Positions 1 to 4,625 of a stretch of 5,177 nt of DNA are shown here, piece by piece; position 1 is the first letter of the stretch; every line of letters starts with the position of its first letter. Below the pieces are notes generated by a model, which was given only the letters and a program-made list of their open reading frames with translations, searched no databases and had not been told where the DNA came from. The position numbers and the translations under genes are program-made. Where the stretch lies: contig JAFAGX010000640.1 of NCBI GenBank assembly GCA_019237515.1, positions 1 through 5,177 of the forward strand. Direction: 5' to 3'. This stretch comes from Acidobacteriaceae bacterium. Its GTDB lineage: Bacteria > Acidobacteriota > Terriglobia > Terriglobales > SbA1.

Positions 1-237
1 GACCGCGAAAGTCCCGTTCGAACTGCTGACAACTTCGCGCACCGCCTGCCCGGTCCCGGCATCGATCACTTGGACTTTGGCGCTCGGTATCACGGCGCCG
101 GTCGAATCCAGGACTTCACCGCTGATCGCGCCGGTGGCAGCACCCTGCGCGCGGGCCAATCCAGAGAGCAAGAAAACCGCGGTAACCACAACCACAACTG
201 AAGAGACCACGAGTGTGGTAACCCTCGACTGTGCCAT
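1..237 (-). CDS. TonB-dependent receptor / carboxypeptidase-regulatory-like domain protein, N-terminal part only
   Basis: The 3' part lies beyond the left edge; 79 residues are visible from an ATG at 237 and the frame is open to base 1. Residues 1-30 are a Sec signal peptide: a basic start (R5), a long Val-rich hydrophobic core, then the signal-peptidase-I-type site A-R-A before Q31. Residues about 36-79 match the start of a carboxypeptidase-regulatory-like (CarboxypepD_reg) beta-sandwich: G-A-I-S-G-E-V-L-D-S-T-G-A-V-I-P-S-A, then V-x-V-x-D-A-G-T-G and S-S-S-N-G-T-F. In Acidobacteriota this combination normally begins an outer-membrane TonB-dependent Oar-like receptor of roughly 1000 residues; that the remainder is such a barrel is inferred. 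A purine-rich ribosome site (GAGGGGGA, 244-251) sits 6 nt before the ATG. The gene is divergent from the cytochrome gene. A secreted adhesin-like protein with the same N-terminal domain is the main alternative. Confidence 0.8.
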   Translation of the reverse strand, partial: MAQSRVTTLVVSSVVVVVTAVFLLSGLARAQGAATGAISGEVLDSTGAVIPSAKVQVIDAGTGQAVREVVSSSNGTFAV

Positions 238-333
238 GACCCATCCCCCTCACGCAGACAGAATGCATTAAGACGAGGACTACTATGCAAGAAGAACAGC
301 TAGTCGAACGCCCAGTTAAGCCGTGTCGGGGAT

Positions 334-361
334 TCTTTACCCATCGGGGCAGCGCTGTCAA
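334..361 (-). promoter_or_regulatory. Candidate sigma70-type promoter for the receptor-type gene
   Basis: Read on the minus strand, a perfect TTGACA (356-361) is followed after 16 nt by TAAAGA (334-339). The -35 box is ideal and the -10 box matches TATAAT at only three positions. Transcription would begin near 327, giving a leader of about 90 nt before the ATG at 237. The direction and position fit the receptor-type gene. Acidobacterial promoter consensus is poorly known, so this remains a pattern match. Confidence 0.4.
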
Positions 362-385
362 GCAAAATCCGGTATACTGCCCGCA

Positions 386-423
386 CACTGACGGTACTCC
401 GTTTGGACAAAGGAGCGTCAGTG
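386..423. repeat. 38-nt imperfect inverted repeat (strong hairpin)
   Basis: The arms pair as CACTGACG (386-393) with CGTCAGTG (416-423), then CTCC (397-400) with GGAG (412-415), then TTT (402-404) with AAA (409-411). The only interruptions are a 3-nt bulge (GTA) and a single G on the left arm, leaving a four-base loop GGAC. That is 15 base pairs in 38 nt, far more than expected by chance at one site. It lies upstream of the minus-strand promoter candidate, so only a plus-strand transcript toward the cytochrome gene would carry it as RNA. It may be an RNA leader hairpin or a DNA operator; the sequence does not decide. Confidence 0.6.
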
Positions 424-468
424 CGCTCTTTCGCGGAGAGTTCGGCAAACTCGCGGATCCAATGTTTT

Positions 469-482
469 TTTGCACGTGCAAA
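469..482. repeat. Perfect 14-bp palindrome, operator-like
   Basis: TTTGCACGTGCAAA is perfectly self-complementary and lies about 90 bp before the cytochrome ATG, overlapping the end of a T7 run. A perfect symmetric site of this length in a gene-start region is typical of binding by a dimeric helix-turn-helix repressor. No regulator gene is adjacent and the binding protein is unknown. Confidence 0.45.
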
Positions 483-561
483 CGCAACTTACGTCACGTC
501 GTTTTGTGATGGATTGCGTCGCCGCGGCGTGCCGTGCAACTTACAGTGAGAATGGACAGTC

Positions 562-570
562 AAGGAGGGG
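562..570 (+). promoter_or_regulatory. Ribosome binding site fixing the cytochrome start
   Basis: AAGGAGGGG ends 2 nt before ATG 573, and its AGGAGG core ends 4 nt before. The open frame extends back to a GTG at 534 with no Shine-Dalgarno. Only the start at 573 places the signal peptide at the very N-terminus, so 573 is chosen. Confidence 0.8.
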
Positions 571-572
571 AG

Positions 573-998
573 ATGACAAACCGTTCTTTCGTTGTGCTGT
601 TTGCAGCAGTGTTTTGTCTGGCCGGAATCGCATCCGCCCAGCAAAAAAACGTCGAGAAAGTGCCCATTCAACACACATCGGCGGCGTCCGGTTCGCAAAT
701 GTATGTCGCCTACTGCGCCGCTTGCCATGGCAAAGAGGGGAAAGGCGACGGCCCCGCAGCTTCCGCGCTCAAGGTGCCACCGACCGATCTGACCACCTTG
801 GCAAAACGCAATAGTGGCAAGTTTCCCCGGAATGAGGTTTATGACACGATCAGCGGCGAGCGTTCGGTTGCCGCACACGGCTCGAAGGACATGCCGGTTT
901 GGGGAACTCTGTTCCATTCCATCGATGCTCACGAAAGCATCAGCATGATGCGGCTGAAGAACCTCACCGACTACATCGAGACGCTGCAGGCAAAGTAG
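573..998 (+). CDS. Secreted monohaem c-type cytochrome (class I)
   Basis: This 141-residue protein starts with a Sec signal peptide (T-N-R-S followed by a hydrophobic stretch, residues 6-20) ending in A-S-A before Q23. The mature periplasmic protein is about 119 residues. One covalent haem site, C48-A-A-C51-H52, follows the helix-1 pattern G-S-Q-M-Y-V-A-Y; the stretch K-G-D-G-P-A follows it. M107 in K-D-M-P-V-W-G is the likely sixth iron ligand. The C-terminal helix L-T-D-Y-I-E-T-L-Q closes the fold, so the domain is complete. It should be a small electron carrier, or a subunit delivering electrons to a terminal oxidase or periplasmic dehydrogenase; the partner is not visible here. C15 is inside the hydrophobic core and is not a convincing lipobox. 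The gene stands alone, divergent from the receptor-type gene and convergent with the FAD oxidoreductase gene 15 bp downstream. Confidence 0.93.
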   Translation: MTNRSFVVLFAAVFCLAGIASAQQKNVEKVPIQHTSAASGSQMYVAYCAACHGKEGKGDGPAASALKVPPTDLTTLAKRNSGKFPRNEVYDTISGERSVAAHGSKDMPVWGTLFHSIDAHESISMMRLKNLTDYIETLQAK

Positions 999-1013
999 CA
1001 ATTGTTCGTGACG

Positions 1014-2177
1014 TCAGAAGACGTTGGCTTCGCCGGGCAACGTCTGGTTTTTGAAACGAGCGATCCGCAGCTCATCGATATTGATAGTGTGCGCGCGGCC
1101 ATCCAGGATTTCCTCGGCGATAAGCATGCCGGTAGCCGGCGAGTGCATAACGCCATGTCCGCTGAATCCGCTGGCATCCACGTAATTCGGCAATTCGGGA
1201 TGAAAGCCGAGGATGGGATGATGATCGGGCGTAATCTCGTACAGTCCCGCCCAACAATTCTTCGGCGCAAGGCCGGCATGCTGCAACATTGGGAAACGGG
1301 CGATTCCCGCATCCATGACGGTGTCGAGCCACTCCCAATCCACGGCCAGATTTTCGCCGGGCGGTTCCTTGAGATTTGACAGACCAAAAAGTACCTTCTG
1401 TCCTTCCTTGCGCATATAGAAATCGCTCCCCACGTCGATTGTGAGCGGGATTTCATTTGGAACCAGCGAGAATGGCTCCGTCATGTAGACGCATCGCCGG
1501 TATGGCGTGACCGGGATATTTAGTCCCGCGAGCGTGCCGACCTGCCCTGCCCATGCTCCGGCTGCGTTAATAACTACCTCGCAGAAGAAGACTCCATCGG
1601 GTGTTTCGACCGCAGTCACGCGATCGCCGGTTTTGCGTATCCCAGTCGCTGGTGTGCGGCGCTTCAAGCGAACACCAAGTTCTTTGGCTCGGGCGAGGTA
1701 GCCGGTAGCGATACCGTGTGGATTGCAGTATCCGTCATCAGGGCAGTATGTGGCTCCCAGCAGGTCATCAATTCTTGTGCCGGGAATAAAATGCGGAACC
1801 TCGTCCGGGGCGATTGCGCGGGAGCGGACGCCAAACGAGTTTTGCAGCCCGACATTCTTCTGATATGCGGTCCATGTCTCCGCATTGTTGACGAGCAACA
1901 GGTATCCGACTTGTTTGAGATCGGCGTGCCCGCCTACTCGTTCGTTAAAGTGCTGGAGCTGTTCGATGCTATACAGCGATAAGCGAATGTTGATTTCAGT
2001 GGAGAATTGGTGGCGTACCCCAGCGGCTGAACGCGCGGTGCTCCCCGTGACTTCCGTTTCCGCTTTTTCCAGGATTAATACATCGGTACAGCCACGGACT
2101 GACAGATGATAGGCGATCGAGGCCCCGACAATGCCCGCACCGATGATGATCACCGAGGCGCCGCGCTCTGCCATCAC
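1014..2177 (-). CDS. FAD-dependent amine/amino-acid oxidoreductase, DAO family (sarcosine oxidase beta-like)
   Basis: This is a complete 387-residue member of the DAO/SoxB flavoprotein family, which oxidises the C-N bond of secondary amines or amino acids (sarcosine, proline, hydroxyproline, D-amino acids) to imines. The Rossmann FAD motif is V-I-I-I-G-A-G-I-V-G (9-18), with E37 after the second strand for ribose binding. Then come G-S-T-A-R-S-A-A-G-V-R-H-Q-F-S-T-E (45-61), the second FAD strand V-I-N-A-A-G-A-W-A-G (202-211), and the C-terminal G-L-Y-E-I-T-P-D-H-H-P-I-L-G (311-324) and A-S-G-F-S-G-H-G (335-342). G311 lies where monomeric sarcosine oxidase has its flavin-linked cysteine, so FAD is probably non-covalent, as in SoxB and D-hydroxyproline or proline dehydrogenase beta subunits. 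No alpha, gamma or ferredoxin-like partner gene is nearby. No signal peptide: cytoplasmic. Start is GTG 2177 or ATG 2174. It is last in the operon, 6 bp after the GntR gene. The exact substrate is unknown. Confidence 0.93.
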   Translation of the reverse strand: MMAERGASVIIIGAGIVGASIAYHLSVRGCTDVLILEKAETEVTGSTARSAAGVRHQFSTEINIRLSLYSIEQLQHFNERVGGHADLKQVGYLLLVNNAETWTAYQKNVGLQNSFGVRSRAIAPDEVPHFIPGTRIDDLLGATYCPDDGYCNPHGIATGYLARAKELGVRLKRRTPATGIRKTGDRVTAVETPDGVFFCEVVINAAGAWAGQVGTLAGLNIPVTPYRRCVYMTEPFSLVPNEIPLTIDVGSDFYMRKEGQKVLFGLSNLKEPPGENLAVDWEWLDTVMDAGIARFPMLQHAGLAPKNCWAGLYEITPDHHPILGFHPELPNYVDASGFSGHGVMHSPATGMLIAEEILDGRAHTINIDELRIARFKNQTLPGEANVF

Positions 2178-2183
2178 CGAGTG

Positions 2184-2876
2184 TCAATCCCTACGCATGG
2201 GCAGTAAAAAGCTCACGGCGCGCTCGCAGGACAACCGCAGATGATTGCACATGGCCTTCTCGGCGCCATCCGCATCATGCTTCCTGATGCACTTAACGAT
2301 AAGGTCGTGCTCAGCAAGAGTGCGGTCCAACCAATGCCGAGTGCGTGGCCACATCGAACGAATGCGGTGCATCTGATCGTCCAATGTAGCGAGAATGGCG
2401 AACATTCGCTGATTTTGCGTGGCGCGAACAATGGTTTTGTGCAGGCTGATGTCGGTTTCAAACGTCTCCTTGGAGTATCCCGCCGCTGCGCATTCGTGCA
2501 TCTGCTCGATGATGTCTTTCAGCTTCTGCACGCCGGCGGCATCCATGTGTTCTGCCGCAATCCGCGCAGCATAAGATTCGAGTTGCTCCCGCACTTGATA
2601 AATTTCCATGATGTCGTGAGGCGTCAACTCCGCGACAAAAGCCCCTCGTCCGGCCACCGTGCGTACCATTCCCTCGTGCTCCAGACGAGTAAGGGCTTCC
2701 CGCACCGGGGTACGGCTGAGCTTGAACTGCGCGGCTAACTGGTATTCCGATAAGGGCGAGGTAGGGGCAAAGTCGCCTTTCAGAATGCCCGTGCGGATCT
2801 TCTGATACGCTTCCTCTCCGCGCGTACCATTGCCGCTAGCGATAGCCGAATTTTTACGTGCTCTTACTTTGAGCAT
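2184..2876 (-). CDS. GntR-family transcriptional regulator, FCD (FadR C-terminal) type
   Basis: This 230-residue protein has two domains. Residues about 20-84 form a GntR winged helix: E-E-A-Y-Q-K-I-R-T-G-I-L-K-G, then L-S-E-Y-Q-L-A-A-Q-F with the recognition helix L-S-R-T-P-V-R-E-A-L-T-R-L (53-65) and the wing G-R-G-A-F-V (76-81). Residues about 88-225 form an all-helical FCD effector domain. The expected metal-binding set is present: D142, H146 (D-I-S-L-H), H190 (A-E-H-D) and H212 (C-N-H-L). FCD proteins usually bind a carboxylate through this metal and release DNA when bound. The open frame continues upstream to 3125, deep inside the aldehyde dehydrogenase gene, but ATG 2876 has a ribosome site and gives normal family length. 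The gene sits inside the catabolic operon, 37 bp after the dehydrogenase gene and 6 bp before the oxidoreductase gene, so it is most likely the local autoregulated repressor acting on the palindrome at 4551-4562. The basic N-terminal tail (R5, R7, K8) is typical. Confidence 0.95.
   Translation of the reverse strand: MLKVRARKNSAIASGNGTRGEEAYQKIRTGILKGDFAPTSPLSEYQLAAQFKLSRTPVREALTRLEHEGMVRTVAGRGAFVAELTPHDIMEIYQVREQLESYAARIAAEHMDAAGVQKLKDIIEQMHECAAAGYSKETFETDISLHKTIVRATQNQRMFAILATLDDQMHRIRSMWPRTRHWLDRTLAEHDLIVKCIRKHDADGAEKAMCNHLRLSCERAVSFLLPMRRD
2188..2192 (-). promoter_or_regulatory. Ribosome binding site of the oxidoreductase gene, inside the regulator gene
   Basis: AGGGA on the minus strand lies in the last codons of the GntR gene, 10 nt before GTG 2177 and 13 nt before ATG 2174. 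The spacing slightly favours the GTG. Its position over the upstream stop codon suggests translational coupling of the two genes. Confidence 0.5.
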
Positions 2877-2886
2877 TCGTAAACTT

Positions 2887-2892
2887 TCACCT
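2887..2892 (-). promoter_or_regulatory. Ribosome binding site fixing the GntR start
   Basis: AGGTGA on the minus strand lies 10 nt before ATG 2876, within the 37-bp gap after the dehydrogenase stop codon. It supports the 230-residue form over a longer form that would overlap the dehydrogenase gene by about 210 bp. Confidence 0.55.
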
Positions 2893-2913
2893 GCGTATCT
2901 GCGATTCACCCGG

Positions 2914-4485
2914 TTAATCGACCACCGTCTGACTCTGTTCCCGCAGGTACGATAGCAGATAATACGGGCCGCCGCTTCCCTTCCCCGTGCAGCCGGAGCC
3001 TTTCCAGCCCCCGAAGGACTGATAGCCTGGCCACGCCCCAGTGCTCGCCCCTTGAGCCCGATTGACATAGGCGACGCCGACCTCGATCTGGTCGAAGTAT
3101 CGTTCAGCTTCCTCGCGTGTACCAAAAAATCCGCCGGTCAATCCGTATTCAACGCAATTCGCCAGCCGGAATGCTTCTTCCAGATTATCGACACGGTCGA
3201 GCATGATCAGCGGCACAAACATTTCGTGACGCCACAGTGGGTGCTCACGAGGAACATCCACCACCACAGTGGGTTCGCAATAGTACCCTTTCGCAAGCGC
3301 ACCGGCAGTGAGCGTGTGCCCACCGAAAACAATCCTTCCTGCCTCCGACAGCTGCCCGCAATATTCTTTGAAGTTGGAGTACGACCGCTCACGAATCACG
3401 GGACCGAGGTATACATTGCGTTCCGTCGGATCGCCCACAACCAGCGACTTCGTAAGGTCGAGAATACGCTCGAGCAGTTTGTCGTAGATCGGCTTTTCCG
3501 CGTAAACCCGCGACGGAGCAGAACACTTCTGACCCTGTGCGCCGAATCCCGAACGGACGATGCCCCATGCCGCTCGTTCAACGTCGGCATTGGCTGAAAC
3601 CACGGCTGCGTTCTTGCCGCCCATTTCGAGCACCAGCGGCCGCGGGTAACGGAACCTGCTATTTTCGCGGTAGATCTTCATGCCCACCGCATACGATCCC
3701 GTGAACGTGATCCCCGCAATATCGGGGTTGTCCAATAAGGCCTGTCCGAGAGGCTCGTTCTGCCCCGTCACATAATTGAAGACACCATCCGGGACACCTG
3801 CATCCCGAAAACATTCACTGATTAAACGCACAATCCATGCGGTTTCAACCGAAGGCTTTGTGACCACCGTATTGCCGCTGACCAGAGCTGCGCCAACCGG
3901 CCCGCACGTCAGAGACGCCGGGAAATTGAATGGACTGATCACCAGCCACACTCCGTAAGGCTTCATCACACTGAAGTTGTGAACGACGTGCCCGGGAATT
4001 GGCTCGCTTCCCATTTTCGTTTTGTAGCCGTTGTTCTGCTCCATCGCGTCGCACGACGCGCGCAGGAGGTCAACCGCTTCCTGGATATCCCCCAGCGATT
4101 CAAGACGGTTTTTTCCGACGTTCAAAGTGGTTGCCGCTGCCAACTCATAAAGACGACTTTCAATCACCTCCGTCACTTGCCGGACGATGCGCACGCGATC
4201 TTGCCACTTCGTCGCATTCCATTTAGGAAACGCTTGTTTGGCGGCCGCTACTGCCAGTTCAGCATCCTTTGCGGTTCCTTGCGGCAAACGGGCCAGCAGC
4301 CAATCAACATTGGCAGGCGAGCGGTTTTCGAAGCTGTCGCTCGAGAAGTGGTCCATGTTGTTGATCAGCATTCCGACAGACCTGCCCATGCACTGGCGGA
4401 CACGCGGAATCGCAGCCTCATAAGAAGCGTGCATTTGCTCTGGCGGATCAAACATCGTTGCGTAAGTCAGCTTGAATTCGGACAT
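2914..4485 (-). CDS. NAD(P)-dependent aldehyde dehydrogenase, 1-pyrroline-5-carboxylate dehydrogenase type
   Basis: This is a complete 523-residue aldehyde dehydrogenase, which oxidises an aldehyde to an acid using NAD(P)+. Catalytic parts are all present: oxyanion N187 in S-P-F-N-F-P, cofactor K210 in T-K-P-S, F-T-G-S (261-264), general base E287 in L-E-M-G-G-K-N, and nucleophile C321 in G-Q-K-C-S-A. The C-terminal block A-W-P-G-Y-Q-S-F-G-G-W-K-G-S-G (484-498), then G-G-P-Y-Y-L and L-R-E-Q-S-Q-T (514-520), is characteristic of the L-glutamate-gamma-semialdehyde (P5C) dehydrogenase branch. About 520 residues, with a long N-terminal extension (1-55), also suits that branch. This specificity is family inference; a related semialdehyde is possible, since the other cluster genes are not the classical proline pair. 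The protein is cytoplasmic. ATG 4485 is chosen because a GAGG site precedes it; an open frame back to a GTG at 4569 would swallow the operator palindrome. It is first of three closely spaced operon genes. Confidence 0.93.
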   Translation of the reverse strand: MSEFKLTYATMFDPPEQMHASYEAAIPRVRQCMGRSVGMLINNMDHFSSDSFENRSPANVDWLLARLPQGTAKDAELAVAAAKQAFPKWNATKWQDRVRIVRQVTEVIESRLYELAAATTLNVGKNRLESLGDIQEAVDLLRASCDAMEQNNGYKTKMGSEPIPGHVVHNFSVMKPYGVWLVISPFNFPASLTCGPVGAALVSGNTVVTKPSVETAWIVRLISECFRDAGVPDGVFNYVTGQNEPLGQALLDNPDIAGITFTGSYAVGMKIYRENSRFRYPRPLVLEMGGKNAAVVSANADVERAAWGIVRSGFGAQGQKCSAPSRVYAEKPIYDKLLERILDLTKSLVVGDPTERNVYLGPVIRERSYSNFKEYCGQLSEAGRIVFGGHTLTAGALAKGYYCEPTVVVDVPREHPLWRHEMFVPLIMLDRVDNLEEAFRLANCVEYGLTGGFFGTREEAERYFDQIEVGVAYVNRAQGASTGAWPGYQSFGGWKGSGCTGKGSGGPYYLLSYLREQSQTVVD

Positions 4486-4490
4486 GTTCG

Positions 4491-4494
4491 CCTC
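4491..4494 (-). promoter_or_regulatory. Ribosome binding site fixing the aldehyde dehydrogenase start
   Basis: GAGG on the minus strand is 5 nt before ATG 4485. It decides against the upstream GTG at 4569, whose extra 28 residues resemble nothing in the family. Confidence 0.6.
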
Positions 4495-4541
4495 AGTTTC
4501 GATTTTGCGCGGGCATATGCCGATGCCTGGCGCGTACCAAC

Positions 4542-4571
4542 AGTATCCGCATGGTATACCATTGCGCACAA
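4542..4571 (-). promoter_or_regulatory. Weak candidate promoter for the dehydrogenase-GntR-oxidoreductase operon
   Basis: On the minus strand TTGTGC (4566-4571) is followed after 18 nt by GATACT (4542-4547), matching the consensus boxes at 3/6 and 4/6 positions. The 12-bp palindrome lies entirely in the spacer, a common place for a repressor operator. The leader would be about 50 nt. The boxes are weak, so this rests largely on the position of the palindrome and on the 140-bp gap. Confidence 0.3.
4551..4562. promoter_or_regulatory. Probable GntR/FCD operator palindrome
   Basis: ATGGTATACCAT is a perfect 12-bp palindrome with the TGGTATACCA core expected for FCD-type GntR regulators, whose sites generally follow the pattern T-n-G-T-n-n-A-C-n-A. 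It lies 66 bp before the aldehyde dehydrogenase start, in the only long gap of the minus-strand cluster, and the regulator gene is two places downstream. A TGGTAC half-site at 4534-4539 lies about 20 bp away, roughly two helical turns, and may be a second weak contact. Confidence 0.6.
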
Positions 4572-4625
4572 ACTCTTGGATAGGGGAAGCAAAAAAATCT
4601 TCGTCTTGGGCGAGAACTTCGGCGT

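Larger units (their letters stand above)
238..572. other. Divergent intergenic regulatory region, 335 bp
   Basis: This gap separates the start codons of the minus-strand receptor-type gene and the plus-strand cytochrome gene. No credible protein gene was found in it; the short open frames here lack a family signature and run across the promoter and repeats. It contains a sigma70-like promoter candidate reading left (334-361), a long imperfect hairpin (386-423), a smaller stem GAGTT/AACTC with a bulged CGC/GCG extension (432-455), a run of seven T (465-471), a 14-bp palindrome (469-482), and a 9-bp direct repeat GCAACTTAC (484-492 and 536-544). No convincing -35/-10 pair was found for the cytochrome gene. 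A TATACT at 373-378 could be a -10 but has no good -35 at the right distance. Confidence 0.6.

Noticed and set aside
285..509. A 74-codon open frame on the plus strand in the divergent gap, with an AGGA-like sequence upstream
   Set aside because: The translation has no family signature, no hydrophobic or domain pattern, and runs across the promoter candidate, the hairpin and the 14-bp palindrome. Treated as chance.
489..1001. A 170-codon open frame on the minus strand opposite the cytochrome gene
   Set aside because: The plus-strand frame has a signal peptide, haem motif and ribosome site; the minus frame has none and is its shadow.
2877..3125. An N-terminal extension of the GntR regulator to 313 residues
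   Set aside because: It would overlap the 3' end of the dehydrogenase gene by over 200 bp, has a low-complexity basic composition unlike the family, and ATG 2876 has its own ribosome site.
4512..4521. 10-bp palindrome GGCATATGCC in the dehydrogenase leader
   Set aside because: Short, without the G-T-n-n-A-C pattern of FCD operators, and close to what is expected by chance. Not listed as a site.
4591..4597. T7 run (minus strand) 29 bp after the PrpD-family stop codon, as a possible intrinsic terminator
   Set aside because: The bases between the stop and the T-run (which contain two CGAAG direct copies) do not form a GC-rich stem, so a terminator is not supported. Co-transcription of the PrpD gene with the operon stays possible.
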